64,000 bases of DNA from Microbulbifer pacificus (GTDB lineage Bacteria; Pseudomonadota; Gammaproteobacteria; Pseudomonadales; Cellvibrionaceae). The DNA lies in contig NZ_CP137555.1 of NCBI RefSeq assembly GCF_033723955.1, positions 1,446,501 through 1,510,500 on the forward strand, written 5' to 3'. Made by a program: the position numbers and the translations under genes. Below, piece after piece: positions 17,456 to 27,337 of this stretch. The notes below the pieces were generated by a model that was not told where the DNA came from, ran no database searches, and saw only the letters and a list, made by a program, of their open reading frames with translations. Positions within the stretch are counted from its first letter, which is position 1, and each line of letters starts with the position of its first letter.

Positions 17456-18064
17456 TCACATCAGGAAAAACTGCTGGATACCCAACAGCACGTTGGTGGT
17501 AGCCACAGAGGCGAGGATCAGCCCCATCACGCGACTGACGATACTGGCACCGGCATCGCCAATCCAGCGATAGATCCAGTTGGCGGTGAGCAGCAGCACA
17601 AGAACGATCGCCAGCACCGCAAACATGGCACTGGCAGTATTGACCTGGTGAATGGGATCGAAGCGGTGGTTATCCGTTAACACCACCGCCGCCATCATCG
17701 CGCCCGGTGAGGCAATTGAAGGAATCGCCAAGGGAAAAATGGCGGTTTCATGCCCGCTGCGAATCAGCTCCACCTCGCGCTCCGGTTTGCCCTCGCCAAA
17801 AATCATGGTCAGCGCAAACAGGAACAGCACTATGCCGCCCGCCACCTGGAAGGCCGACAGCGGCACGCCAATGGCTTCCAGCAGGTACTGACCGAAGATA
17901 AGGAAAAACAGCAGGATGCCTGTGGCAACCGCCACTGCAAGGAATGCGATTTTGCGCCGCTGCCAGTTTTCGTGGCGGCTAGTGACGGCGATAAACACCG
18001 GCAAGGTGCCCACCGGATCAATAACCGCAAAGAAAAAGACAAAGCTGCTGATCCAATCGTTCAA
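17456..18064 (-). CDS. MarC family membrane protein
   Basis: Inner-membrane protein with about six transmembrane spans, 202 aa. Family hallmarks are the N-terminal FFFAVIDPVGTLPVFI, AFQVAGGIVLFLFALTMIFG and PLAIPSIASPGAMMAAVVL. The MarC/UPF0056 family was once tied to multiple antibiotic resistance in E. coli, a link later withdrawn, so the role is open. The start is a TTG at 18062-18064 preceded by GGGGGA, and all upstream residues fit the conserved N terminus. It is divergent from aceK with a 69-base gap. Confidence 0.9.
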   Translation of the reverse strand: MNDWISSFVFFFAVIDPVGTLPVFIAVTSRHENWQRRKIAFLAVAVATGILLFFLIFGQYLLEAIGVPLSAFQVAGGIVLFLFALTMIFGEGKPEREVELIRSGHETAIFPLAIPSIASPGAMMAAVVLTDNHRFDPIHQVNTASAMFAVLAIVLVLLLTANWIYRWIGDAGASIVSRVMGLILASVATTNVLLGIQQFFLM

Positions 18065-18133
18065 TTGGTCCCCCGGAGGTCCGTGCTAACATCGGCCACA
18101 TGGTATGAAAACGGATCCAATTGAGTCTAGTGC

Positions 18134-19897
18134 ATGACGAACCACTCCCCGACCGCCCGCCGCATCGCCAAAACCATTCTCAATGGTTTTGATGCGTACT
18201 TCGCGGATTTCCAGAATATTACCCTGGGAGCCAAGGCGCGCTTTGAAACCGCAGCCTGGCCGGGCGTGCACGAGGCCAATAAGGAACGTATCGATCTGTA
18301 CAAGGTGAAGGTAAACCAGGTGCTGAAGCTGGTGCACTCGGTCACCAGCAAGGACACCACCCAGCTGGAGTTGTGGGGTCAGGCCAAGGAAACTTACGCG
18401 CAGCTGATCGCCAACAACAACAATTACGAAATTGCCGAAACATTTTTCAATTCGGTGTTCTGCAGCCAGTTCCAGCACGCGCATATTCACGACAGCCATA
18501 TCTTTGTGAAATCCTCCCGCGCACCGGATGAAAAGCCTCTGCGGGATTACAGCATCTACATCAGCTACAGCGGTCGCGATGGGATGCGCGCAATGCTCGA
18601 AGACATACTCGCCGATTACGGTTTCTCCATTCCCTGGGAAGACCTGGACCGCGACCTCGACCATATCTGCGATGCCCTGCGTGAGGGGCCGCTGGCCGGC
18701 AAGCTGGAAACGGAAGAAGATGAGCAGCGCCTGCGGGTGGACATGCTGGAATCCGTGTTCTACCGCAACAAGGCGGCATACCTAGTGGGTCGCCTGATGT
18801 TTGCCGGCGAAGTGATCCCCCTGATCCTGCCCTGTCTGAACAACGGTCGCGGACAGGTGTTTGTGGACACAGTGATTTTCGACAACGATTCCGCCAGCAT
18901 CATTTTCAGTTTTACCCGCTCCTACTTCATGGTGGACGCACCGATTCCCTCACGCTTTGTGCGCTTTCTCTCCACCATCATGCCGCTCAAGGAAAAATCC
19001 GAGCTGTACAACTCCATCGGTTTCCACAAGCACGGCAAGACCGAGTTCTATCGCCATATCCTCGCGCACATGAAGGTGAGCAACGACAAGTTCATTATCG
19101 CGCCCGGCATCAAGGGCATGGTGATGAGCGTGTTTACCCTGCCCTCTTACCCGGTGGTATTCAAGGTCATCAAGGATCGCTTCGATGCGCCGAAAACCGT
19201 CACCGAGGAAATCGTCAAGGATAAATACAAATTCGTATCCCGGGCCGACCGGGTCGGGCGCATGGCGGATACCCAGGAGTACACCAACTTTATTTTCTAT
19301 CGCAACCGCTTCAGCGAGGAGCTGCTGGCAGAATTGCAGAAGCTAGCGCCGAGCAAACTGCTGATGGACGACAAGTGGGTCATCATCAAGCACCTGTATG
19401 TGGAACGGCGCATGGAACCGCTCAACCTGTATCTCGACACCGCGGACGAACAGCAGACGGTGGAAGCGATGGAGGAATACGGCAACGCCATCAAGCAGCT
19501 GGCGGCGGCGAATATTTTCCCGGGCGATATGTTGCTGAAAAACTTCGGCGTAACCCGCCACGGGCGAGTGGTATTTTACGATTACGACGAGCTGTGCCCG
19601 CTCACAGAGTGCAATTTCCGCAAGATTCCCGAGCCGCACACCGCGGAGCAGGAACTGGCGGACCGCCCCTGGTACACGGTGGCGGAAGCGGATGTTTTCC
19701 CGGAAGAGTTCCGCCTGTTTTTCTCCGGCAACCCGGTGGCCCGCAAGGCATTCGAGGACCAGCACAGCGACCTCTATGACTACCGCTACTGGCAGCGGTT
19801 GCAAGAGCGTATCCGCGCCGGCCGTGTGGAGAGTACCTTCCCCTACCGCCGCAAGGTGCGGTTCCGCCGCCTGCCGATCAAGCGCAGCAGCCCATAG
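18134..19897 (+). CDS. aceK: Isocitrate dehydrogenase kinase/phosphatase
   Basis: Bifunctional enzyme that phosphorylates and dephosphorylates isocitrate dehydrogenase, diverting carbon at the branch between the TCA cycle and the glyoxylate shunt. 587 aa, the usual length. The ATP-binding segment IAPGIKGMVMSVF lies at 322-334 with the conserved Lys in VFKVIKDRF following; the kinase-like motifs NIFPGDMLLKNFG and VVFYDYDELCPL are near residues 460-490. The conserved N-terminal FADFQNITLGAKARFE is present. No glyoxylate-shunt gene is adjacent, unlike the E. coli aceBAK operon. Its presence implies growth on acetate or fatty acids, which agrees with the lipid-oxidation cluster elsewhere in the window. 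Confidence 0.97.
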   Translation: MTNHSPTARRIAKTILNGFDAYFADFQNITLGAKARFETAAWPGVHEANKERIDLYKVKVNQVLKLVHSVTSKDTTQLELWGQAKETYAQLIANNNNYEIAETFFNSVFCSQFQHAHIHDSHIFVKSSRAPDEKPLRDYSIYISYSGRDGMRAMLEDILADYGFSIPWEDLDRDLDHICDALREGPLAGKLETEEDEQRLRVDMLESVFYRNKAAYLVGRLMFAGEVIPLILPCLNNGRGQVFVDTVIFDNDSASIIFSFTRSYFMVDAPIPSRFVRFLSTIMPLKEKSELYNSIGFHKHGKTEFYRHILAHMKVSNDKFIIAPGIKGMVMSVFTLPSYPVVFKVIKDRFDAPKTVTEEIVKDKYKFVSRADRVGRMADTQEYTNFIFYRNRFSEELLAELQKLAPSKLLMDDKWVIIKHLYVERRMEPLNLYLDTADEQQTVEAMEEYGNAIKQLAAANIFPGDMLLKNFGVTRHGRVVFYDYDELCPLTECNFRKIPEPHTAEQELADRPWYTVAEADVFPEEFRLFFSGNPVARKAFEDQHSDLYDYRYWQRLQERIRAGRVESTFPYRRKVRFRRLPIKRSSP

Positions 19898-19996
19898 CAC
19901 AAAAACAACGGTGACTCCCATGTCGACAGCCCCCCAGCCTGTCGCGGAAGTGTGGCTATAGTAATAGGAGCGGTTTGGTACCGATGGAGGTTGGAA

Positions 19997-20506
19997 GTGC
20001 GGTATTTCGGCTGTGGCGCCCTGTGCGTCGGCGTGGCGCTATGCAGCGTGACCATGACGGGCTGTGGTTACCTGCCCAGTGAAATGGACGGCAAGCCCAA
20101 GACCGACAAGTCAAAGTCACCGGAAGCAGCCGCAGGTGTAGCACTACATACCGCCAGCTGTGAGGTGCGCGCCAAGGGCTACACCCTGCTCAAGTTCGAC
20201 GATCTCTACGAATTCACCGATGACCCCAGACACCCCTTCCAGCCCGCCGCCGACCTGCCCGCGAAGTACGATGTCCACGCTTTTGTGTGGGGCTATGACA
20301 ACTGTATGGAAAGGGGCGCCTGTCAACACGGTGACTATTACTGGCTGATCAGGCGCGGTCCGGAAGACGATTTTACCACCTGGGTGGTCACCCCCCAGTT
20401 TCCCCGCATTACCATCGAGTCCCGCTGCAAGGATCGCCTGAAGGTGGGCGAGGGTTACCGCCTTTCCTTCGAAAATGGGAACTTGGTGGGGTTTAGCAAA
20501 AACTGA
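19997..20506 (+). CDS. Small hypothetical lipoprotein, 169 aa
   Basis: I do not recognise a family. The chosen start is GTG at 19997-19999, preceded by GGAGG with 6-base spacing; an upstream GTG at 19952 has no such site. The N terminus RYFGCGALCVGVALCSVTMTGC looks like a lipoprotein signal with lipobox MTGC. The mature part has several Cys (SCEVRAKGYTLL, YDNCMERGACQHGDYYW, SRCKDRL) that could form disulfides, and it is otherwise soluble. It follows aceK by 99 bases and converges with ppk1. Confidence 0.65.
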   Translation: MRYFGCGALCVGVALCSVTMTGCGYLPSEMDGKPKTDKSKSPEAAAGVALHTASCEVRAKGYTLLKFDDLYEFTDDPRHPFQPAADLPAKYDVHAFVWGYDNCMERGACQHGDYYWLIRRGPEDDFTTWVVTPQFPRITIESRCKDRLKVGEGYRLSFENGNLVGFSKN

Positions 20507-20531
20507 TCTTTAATGCATTAGCTCGTTACAT

Positions 20532-22637
20532 TCAAACTTCCCGCTTTTTCAGGTACCGGTAAATCGCATCCTGCGAACGCACATTGCGCGCACTGTTGCG
20601 ATTGGCGATCAGGCTGTTGCTCTGGTCCGCGTCCATCAGCCGCGCCTTCTGGTTGTCCTGCCACTGCAACTCGAGAATATCCAGCACCGTCTTGCGGTGA
20701 TCCGCCGATAACAGCGGGAAGGTAACCTCCACCCGATGGTCCAGGTTGCGGGTCATCAGGTCGGCGGAAGACAGATATACCTGCGGATCGCCATCGTTGT
20801 GGAAGGCGTATACACGGGCGTGCTCGAGGAATTTGTCCACCAGGCTGATCACTTCGATATTTTCGGAAATACCTTTTGTCTGGCACACCAGTGCACACAT
20901 GCTGCGCACGATGATCCGTACCCGTACGCCGGCCTCCCCAGCGCGATACAGACGCTCGATCACTTCCGAATCCACCAGGTTGTTGCACTTGATAAAGATA
21001 TCCGCAGGCTTGCCGGCGACCGCCGCTGAAATCTCGCGGTCGATCGCGGCCAACAGGTTGGGGCGGTTCGAGTGCGGGGAGACCCAGATGTGGCGGTAGT
21101 CCGGCAGCAGGTGGGCCTGCTTGATAAAATCGAATACCCGGTAGGCGTCTTCGCCCAATTTACTGTCGCCGGTAAGCAGGCTGAAATCGCAGTAAAAGCG
21201 CGCAGTGCTTTCGTTGAAATTGCCGGTACCAAAGTGGCTGTAATAGCGGTCGCGGCCGTCTTCTTCGCGCACAATGGACACGAGTTTGCAGTGCACCTTA
21301 AGGCCCGGCACACCGTAAATGACATCCACACCCGCATCACTCAGTTCACTGGACCAGTGCAGGTTGGCCTGTTCGTCGAAGCGCGCCTGCAGTTCCACCA
21401 CCGCGGTCACCTGCTTCTGGTTGCGCACGGCGTTGACCAGTGATGCCACCACACGGGAGTTCTTCGCTACCCGGTACAGGTTGATGCGAATTTCCCGCAC
21501 CTTGGGGTCGATGGCGGCGGAGGCGAGCAACTTGGTGATAACGCGGAAGTCGTGATACGGGTAGTAGCACAGGCGGTCGCGCTCGCGTAGCCAGGCAAAA
21601 ATATTCGCGCTGTCGGGCAGCGTGGGAAGCGGTTTGATCCGGCGGTAGGTGTGCTGCCGGCTGTCCGCCGGAAAGCTCATGAAGTCTTTCGAATTGTGGT
21701 AACGGCCACCGGGCGTGAAGCTGTCGTAGCTGCCCATCTTGAGCTTTTTCTTGATCAGCTGCAGCAGTGCCTCCGGCATGCTGGAGTCGTACACCAGCCG
21801 CACCGGCTCCGCCTGCTTACGCTTTTTCAGCGACTTGGCCAGCCGATCGACGATATTCTGGGTGACGTGCTCACCGAGTTCCAGTTCCGCATCGCGGCTG
21901 ATTTTGAAGGTATAGGCGGATGCCTTGTTGATGGGCATCACATAGCGGAATACATCCAGCAGACAGGCGCGGATTACATTGTCGAGCACGATGTAGACTT
22001 TTTCGCTTTTCTTCTCCCGGTGGGGGATGGCGATAAAGCGCGGCAGGATATCCGTGGGAATTTCCAGGGCCGCGAAGCGCAGGCTGCCGTCTTCAAGTTC
22101 GAGATAGATACCGAAGTAAATGCTCGCTTCGTTCAGCAGCGGCATCGTTTCGCGATCGTCGATAAAAAAGGGCTCGAGCTCCGGCAACACTTCGCGGTGA
22201 AAATATTCCTCCACGTAAGCGCGCTGGTTGTCGGTAAGCTGGCGCTCACTGATCAGGTGGATATTGTTGCGCCCAAGATCTTTCAGGACCTTGCCGTAGG
22301 CGTTGCCAAAGCGGGCCTGCAGGCGCAACACCTTTTCATTGATATTCCCCAGCAGTTCACCAAATTGGTCTTTCTGGGCACTGCCCTTGGCAAAGGTGGC
22401 CAGGCGCCGCACATCCGCCACACGCACGCGGTAGAATTCATCCAGATTGTTGGAAAAGATGCCAAGAAAACGCACGCGCTCGATAATCGGCACGCTCTCG
22501 TCTTCCACTTCCTGCAATACCCGGGCATTGAAGGAGAGCCAACTGAGCTCTTTGGGGTACAGGGGGATGTCGTTTGCCATACTCTCTGGTGCTTTCTCGT
22601 TGAGACTTTCGCTAGCCCCCGCGTCATCATTGGACAT
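20532..22637 (-). CDS. ppk1: Polyphosphate kinase Ppk1
   Basis: Membrane-associated enzyme that polymerises the gamma-phosphate of ATP into polyphosphate. The conserved N-domain begins IPLYPKELSWLSFNARVLQEV; the C-terminal PLD-like domain holds the autophosphorylated His in GLKVHCKL and a second His region YYSHFGTGNFNESTARFY. The start is uncertain: ATG 22637 (701 aa) lacks a clear ribosome-binding site, a TTG at 22673 is possible, and ATG 22580 (682 aa, GAGAG upstream) would place the active His at residue 430, close to E. coli. It is divergent from ppx with 117 bases between the chosen starts. Confidence 0.95.
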   Translation of the reverse strand: MSNDDAGASESLNEKAPESMANDIPLYPKELSWLSFNARVLQEVEDESVPIIERVRFLGIFSNNLDEFYRVRVADVRRLATFAKGSAQKDQFGELLGNINEKVLRLQARFGNAYGKVLKDLGRNNIHLISERQLTDNQRAYVEEYFHREVLPELEPFFIDDRETMPLLNEASIYFGIYLELEDGSLRFAALEIPTDILPRFIAIPHREKKSEKVYIVLDNVIRACLLDVFRYVMPINKASAYTFKISRDAELELGEHVTQNIVDRLAKSLKKRKQAEPVRLVYDSSMPEALLQLIKKKLKMGSYDSFTPGGRYHNSKDFMSFPADSRQHTYRRIKPLPTLPDSANIFAWLRERDRLCYYPYHDFRVITKLLASAAIDPKVREIRINLYRVAKNSRVVASLVNAVRNQKQVTAVVELQARFDEQANLHWSSELSDAGVDVIYGVPGLKVHCKLVSIVREEDGRDRYYSHFGTGNFNESTARFYCDFSLLTGDSKLGEDAYRVFDFIKQAHLLPDYRHIWVSPHSNRPNLLAAIDREISAAVAGKPADIFIKCNNLVDSEVIERLYRAGEAGVRVRIIVRSMCALVCQTKGISENIEVISLVDKFLEHARVYAFHNDGDPQVYLSSADLMTRNLDHRVEVTFPLLSADHRKTVLDILELQWQDNQKARLMDADQSNSLIANRNSARNVRSQDAIYRYLKKREV

Positions 22638-22754
22638 AAAGCCGAATGGCAATACAGTTTCTATGGTTTTCAAGATTATAGGAACACGCTATGGCCAGGT
22701 TGAAGGTCGCGCAGTTTGCTACATTTTTGTTTCAGATATTTGACAAGAAAAAAC

Positions 22755-24245
22755 ATGACAAATGACAACAACGCGGAACCCAACCACGAGCGCTATGCAG
22801 CGCTCGACCTGGGTTCCAACAGCTTCCACCTATTGTTAGCAGAATTCCGTGAACAACGCATGGTACGCCTGCACACCGACCGCGCCATGGTCCGCCTGGC
22901 GGATGGTCTGGACAGCGAGCGCAACCTGGCGCCGGAGGTGGTGGAGCGGGCGCTGGAAGCGCTGCGGCGTTTTGCCCCGGTGATCCAGGGGCTGCCGGCG
23001 GACAATGTGCGCGTGGTGGGTACCAATACCCTGCGCCTCGCCAGCACACAGGCGGATGGATTTCTGGAGGCGGCGGAAGCCATTCTCGGCGCACCCATCG
23101 AGATCATCTCCGGGGTGGAAGAGGCCCGACTCATTTTTTCCGGCGTGATGGCCGCCGCAGAGGGTCCGCCTCGCTTGCGCTGCGCGGTGGATATCGGCGG
23201 CGGCTCAACCGAACTGGTGCGCGGAGTGGAAGGCCCGCGCCAGTTGCAGAGCGTGAATATGGGTTGCGTGGCGTTCAATCGCCGTTTTTTTGACAGCGGC
23301 AAGATCGACGCCGGCAAACGCAACAACTTTGTGCGCGCCCGCCGCGCGGCCCAGGCCGAGCTGCAGGAGCTGCGGCATATTGCCGACGACTCGGTGGTCA
23401 TCGGAGCCTCCGGCACCATCAAGTCGGTGGCGCGAATCCTGAATGATGGGGAACTTCTGCCGATTCATCGCAACGACCTGGACAAACTCGCGGACAAGGT
23501 GGCCGACTTCAAAACCGTGGACGCCATTGACCTGCCGTACCTGGATCCGCAACGCCGTCCGGTGTTCGCCTCCGGTCTCGCCATTCTGCATGGAATTTTT
23601 CGCGAGCTGAATATCGAGGTCATGCAGGTTTCTCCCTATGCGATCCGCGAGGGTATCGTCCACGACTTGGCCGGGCGTGCCCACGGTGGCGACCGCCGTG
23701 CGGATAGCATTGCCAACCTAATGGAGCGCGGAGAAATCGATCGTGAGCAGGCCGCGCGGGTCGCCAGTACAGCGCTGCAATTCTTCGCGCAGCTGAATCC
23801 ACATTCACTGAAAAGCCAACGCCGCATGCTGAGCTGGGCCGCGGATCTGCATGAAATCGGTCTCGCCCTATCCCACAGCAGTTTCCGCAAGCTCGGCGCC
23901 TTCATGATCGAGCACGCGGATATGGCGGGCTTCAGCCGCAGCGAACAGGAAAACCTGGCCTACCTGGTGCGCAACCAGCGCGGCGATATCAAGGCGACCC
24001 AGGAACACTACGGCTTCCACCCCAACAATGACCTGCTTCTGTGCCTGCGTCTCGCCTGTATCGTGCACCGGGACCATATGGACCGCGACATCGCGGGCCT
24101 GGTCCTTGCCGCCGACGGCCCCGGTTATCAGCTGGAGATTCCAGCGCAGTGGCTGTACCACTACCCGGCCATCGAGGACCTGTTGGAGCTGGAAGTAGAA
24201 TGCTGGGCCGACAAGAACATCAAACTGACCCTGAGCAGCTCGTGA
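22755..24245 (+). CDS. ppx: Exopolyphosphatase / pppGpp phosphohydrolase (Ppx/GppA)
   Basis: Hydrolyses terminal phosphates from polyphosphate and possibly converts pppGpp to ppGpp. 496 aa, matching E. coli Ppx in length. ASKHA phosphate-binding loops are visible: ALDLGSNSFHLLLAE near the N terminus and DIGGGSTELVRG near residue 145; the catalytic Glu sits in IISGVEEARLIFSG. The C-terminal HD-like part contains SWAADLHEIGLALSHSSFRKLGAFMIEH. The ATG at 22755 is chosen over an upstream frame start at 22716. Divergent from ppk1, so synthesis and breakdown share a control region. SelO overlaps its stop by four bases. Confidence 0.95.
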   Translation: MTNDNNAEPNHERYAALDLGSNSFHLLLAEFREQRMVRLHTDRAMVRLADGLDSERNLAPEVVERALEALRRFAPVIQGLPADNVRVVGTNTLRLASTQADGFLEAAEAILGAPIEIISGVEEARLIFSGVMAAAEGPPRLRCAVDIGGGSTELVRGVEGPRQLQSVNMGCVAFNRRFFDSGKIDAGKRNNFVRARRAAQAELQELRHIADDSVVIGASGTIKSVARILNDGELLPIHRNDLDKLADKVADFKTVDAIDLPYLDPQRRPVFASGLAILHGIFRELNIEVMQVSPYAIREGIVHDLAGRAHGGDRRADSIANLMERGEIDREQAARVASTALQFFAQLNPHSLKSQRRMLSWAADLHEIGLALSHSSFRKLGAFMIEHADMAGFSRSEQENLAYLVRNQRGDIKATQEHYGFHPNNDLLLCLRLACIVHRDHMDRDIAGLVLAADGPGYQLEIPAQWLYHYPAIEDLLELEVECWADKNIKLTLSSS

Positions 24246-25726
24246 ATAATCCCGATTTCCAATCACTCGACCAGCTGAAACTGCAGCACCACTATGCCGA
24301 TCTCGGCCCGGTTTTCGGCACCCCGCTGCCGCCTACCCCACTGCAGAACCCGCACACCATTCACGTCAATCCGGCGGTAATGGAGCTGCTGGGCATTGAT
24401 CCGCGGGAAGTAACTAATCCGGACTGGGCGCTGCTCGGCAGCGGCACAAAACTTTTCCGCGGCAGTGTTCCGTTTTCCATGAAATATACCGGGCACCAAT
24501 TCGGCAGCTACAACCCCGAACTCGGTGACGGGCGTGCGCTGTTGCTGGGGGAAATCGAGCGCAACGGCAAGCGCTGGGATCTCCATTTAAAAGGCGCAGG
24601 GCAGACGCCCTACTCCCGCTTTGGCGACGGCCGCGCGGTATTGCGCTCCACCATCCGCGAGTATCTCGCCGGCGAGGCGCTGACAGCGCTGGGTATTCGC
24701 AGCACCCGCGCACTGTGTATGGTCGGAAGTCAGGAACCGGTGGCGCGCGAAAAGCTGGAAACCGGTGCGGCGCTGATCCGCGTGGCGCGCTCGCATGTGC
24801 GCTTCGGACATTTTGAATATCTGTTCTACACCCGCCAGCTGGAAGCCCAGCACAAACTGGTGGATTTCGTGTGCGCGCAGTTTCTGCCGGAGGTTGCCGA
24901 TGAACCGGTACAGGTTCAGGCGGAGGCACTGTTGCGGTTTACGGTGAAACGCAGTGCGGAACTGGTGGCCGGCTGGCAGTCGGTGGGTTTCGCCCACGGG
25001 GTATTGAACACGGACAATATGTCGATCATCGGCGATTCGTTTGATTTCGGCCCCTATGGTTTCCTGGATGACTATGAACCCGGATTTATCTGCAACCATT
25101 CGGATCACACCGGGCGCTATGCGTTTGATGCACAGCCGGGCGTGGTGCTGTGGAACCTGAATGCGCTGGCCCACGCGTTGTCTTCGCTACTGGATGTCGA
25201 AATGCTGAAGGATTGCCTGGGGCAGTATCAGCCGTTGTTGATCGAGTTCTACTCCGGAATGATGCGGCGCAAGCTTGGCTTAGCTATCGAGGACGAGGGC
25301 GATCAACAATTCTGTGCGGACCTGATGCAGTTGCTGGAATCGGGGCGGGTGGATTACACGCTGTTTTTCCGCGCCCTCAGCCGTTATTGCGGAGAGCGAC
25401 CGGCTACTTCACTGGAGGAGCTCGTTTCTCCTTCGCAACATGCGGCGTTGGGGAACTGGCTTTCGCACTACGACCAGCGCTTGCACAAGGAGAGCCGTTC
25501 AGCGGAAGAGCGCAGCCGGGACATGTTGTGCACAAACCCCAAGTTTGTGTTGCGGAATTACCTGGCACAGCGGGTAATTGAGGCGGCGGAAGCCGGCGAT
25601 TTCCAGCCTCTGGAGGTCATTTTTGGTTTACTGCAGTCGCCCTTTGCGGAGCACCCGGGATTTGAAAGCTGGGCGGCGGCGCCGCCGGAGACTGGTAAAC
25701 ACCTGCCCATCAGCTGCTCCTCTTGA
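24242..25726 (+). CDS. selO: Protein adenylyltransferase SelO (YdiU)
   Basis: Pseudokinase-fold enzyme that transfers AMP to Ser/Thr/Tyr of target proteins, linked to redox control. 494 aa from GTG 24242-24244, which overlaps the ppx stop as GTGA. Conserved blocks: FGTPLPPTPLQNPH, LFRGSVPFSMKYTGHQFG, LHLKGAGQTPYSRFGDGRAV, HGVLNTDNMSIIGDSFDFGP and a C terminus ending SCSS. In animal SelO the third-last residue is selenocysteine; here it is Cys, as in E. coli. The overlap with ppx suggests coupled expression of a phosphate or stress enzyme and an AMPylator. A plus-strand hairpin terminator lies about 75 bases downstream. Confidence 0.95.
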   Translation: MNNPDFQSLDQLKLQHHYADLGPVFGTPLPPTPLQNPHTIHVNPAVMELLGIDPREVTNPDWALLGSGTKLFRGSVPFSMKYTGHQFGSYNPELGDGRALLLGEIERNGKRWDLHLKGAGQTPYSRFGDGRAVLRSTIREYLAGEALTALGIRSTRALCMVGSQEPVAREKLETGAALIRVARSHVRFGHFEYLFYTRQLEAQHKLVDFVCAQFLPEVADEPVQVQAEALLRFTVKRSAELVAGWQSVGFAHGVLNTDNMSIIGDSFDFGPYGFLDDYEPGFICNHSDHTGRYAFDAQPGVVLWNLNALAHALSSLLDVEMLKDCLGQYQPLLIEFYSGMMRRKLGLAIEDEGDQQFCADLMQLLESGRVDYTLFFRALSRYCGERPATSLEELVSPSQHAALGNWLSHYDQRLHKESRSAEERSRDMLCTNPKFVLRNYLAQRVIEAAEAGDFQPLEVIFGLLQSPFAEHPGFESWAAAPPETGKHLPISCSS

Positions 25727-25800
25727 GTTGTTGAACAGCGTATTACCAGGTTGCCAGAAAATTTTGCGGTAAACCCTGGATTGTGAACTTTCCAGACTAT

Positions 25801-25830
25801 GGCCCGGAATCCATCGGCTCCGGGCCTTTT
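25801..25830 (+). terminator. Intrinsic terminator after selO
   Basis: GGCCCGGA (25801-25808) pairs with TCCGGGCC (25819-25826), followed by TTTT. It is placed 75 bases after the selO stop and before the end of the convergent PHP gene. Confidence 0.65.
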
Positions 25831-25848
25831 CATATACCAACGATGCCT

Positions 25849-27318
25849 TCAGCTGTTTGCCTCGATATACACCGGATTGCTCAGTAGTTGCGGATTACCA
25901 TTCGCGTCGAGAATTTCCACCCGCAGCCACTTCAGGTCACGGCCCTTCGGCAGCGTGAATTCTGTCTGCCATAGATCGCCTTCAAGCTCACCCTGCTGCT
26001 CGATGGCCTTTCCTCCGGCAATCAGGCGCATTTTCGCATCGGTAATTCCCTGCACGCGAACGGACACGGTAACCGGGCCATCCACATGCAGTACAGCCCC
26101 CATTCCCGCGTTCCGATCGGCACTACGCGCTTCAATCTCCAGCGAGCGATCGGTCTTTCCCTGCAGGTCGATAAACACGCGTCCGGCGCGCAGGCCATCC
26201 AGCAACGACGGCTGTGACAGGGACTCTGCGTAGATAGCCGTAAGCGGCAGGCCGATACCAGACAGCTGATCTTTTTCATGAATCGCGTCGTGATTGTCGC
26301 TGCCAGCAATGGCACTGATGCGATAGCCCTGGTCGAGCAGCGCTTCCCAGAACGGGATACCAGAAAACGGGTGATTCAGTTGGCCGCTCGCGCGTTTCAA
26401 TACCGAGCCGTTCACCACTTCAATGGCGGTTACGCGAGTGTAGTCCGTCTCCGCAGTCCAACCACAGCCCATACAGGCCTCGCCGGAGGGAAGCCCCGGG
26501 TGATTGATAGACATGATCGCACCTATTTCCGGTAATTTATCCTGCAGCGGTCGCACATTGCCATCGGTTACCCGAAAATCGACAAAACCGGTGGAACCGA
26601 AAATATTCGCATGGCCGTAGAAGGTAGTGATTTCGCGGCCGGGAATCAGTAACAGACGATCATAGTAGGCCTGCAGTTCCCGCAGGCCATTGTACTGGGA
26701 GCGGGCGTTGTGCTCGCTGATGGAAATAAAGTCCAGCCCACGCTCGGCTGCCGCCTGCACAGTGTGGAGCAGCGGACACGGCTTCTTTTCCCCGGACTGG
26801 GCGCGACAACCGCCGTCGCTGTGGCCCGTGTGGGCATGTAGTTCACCGCGATACCAGCGGGCGCCGTCCGCCAGTTTTTGATCGGTAAAGGATTCTGTGA
26901 ACGCTTCCGCCCCATGCTGCAGGGTTATGCGCGCGGTGTATGCGGTGGTTATCCCTTCACGGATATTCGGTATGCCCAGTAGCAGGCGCCATTCACCAGC
27001 CGGCAACGGGCCAGGCAGATAAGATGGCGTCGCATCGGTTTCTGCAAGGGTGAAGTGGGACTTGTTGCCGCCACTCCAGCCGCGCAAGCGTTCGCTGTCG
27101 AGTAGCCCCAGATCAATGGTGGTGCCCTCGCTGCGGTCATAGGAAAACTCTACCGTGACCCGGTCGGTGCCCGCCGGCACTTTGAACGGCACTTCAAGGT
27201 AGGTCTGGTGATCCTTTCGGGTAAGTTTGCCGTCAAGGACAATGACCGTTGGCGCGGCCTGAACCGCGACACTCAAAAGCATGATCAGCGCGCATAAAAA
27301 ATAATTTTTCTTTTGCAT
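25849..27318 (-). CDS. Secreted PHP-domain metallohydrolase, CehA/McbA-type
   Basis: Predicted metal-dependent phosphoesterase or esterase exported to the periplasm. 489 aa from the ATG at 27316-27318 (GGAGG upstream); the signal peptide is KKNYFLCALIMLLSVAVQAA. Residues about 30-160 form a beta-sandwich, then the PHP domain begins with ELHAHTGHSDG, followed by DFISISEHNA, REITTFYGHANIFG, SINHPG and GSDNHD, which supply the His/Asp metal ligands. Family members include carbaryl hydrolase CehA and McbA, but most have unknown substrates. It lies 78 bases after a TonB receptor gene, with a terminator between them, so the receptor probably imports what this enzyme acts on (inference). Confidence 0.85.
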   Translation of the reverse strand: MQKKNYFLCALIMLLSVAVQAAPTVIVLDGKLTRKDHQTYLEVPFKVPAGTDRVTVEFSYDRSEGTTIDLGLLDSERLRGWSGGNKSHFTLAETDATPSYLPGPLPAGEWRLLLGIPNIREGITTAYTARITLQHGAEAFTESFTDQKLADGARWYRGELHAHTGHSDGGCRAQSGEKKPCPLLHTVQAAAERGLDFISISEHNARSQYNGLRELQAYYDRLLLIPGREITTFYGHANIFGSTGFVDFRVTDGNVRPLQDKLPEIGAIMSINHPGLPSGEACMGCGWTAETDYTRVTAIEVVNGSVLKRASGQLNHPFSGIPFWEALLDQGYRISAIAGSDNHDAIHEKDQLSGIGLPLTAIYAESLSQPSLLDGLRAGRVFIDLQGKTDRSLEIEARSADRNAGMGAVLHVDGPVTVSVRVQGITDAKMRLIAGGKAIEQQGELEGDLWQTEFTLPKGRDLKWLRVEILDANGNPQLLSNPVYIEANS

Positions 27319-27337
27319 TGGAATACCTCCGCTTAAA

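Noticed and set aside
22638..22754. Pho box between ppk1 and ppx
   Set aside because: TGACA occurs at 22741, 22756 and 22763, but the spacings are 15 and 7 bases rather than 11, so it does not fit PhoB repeats.
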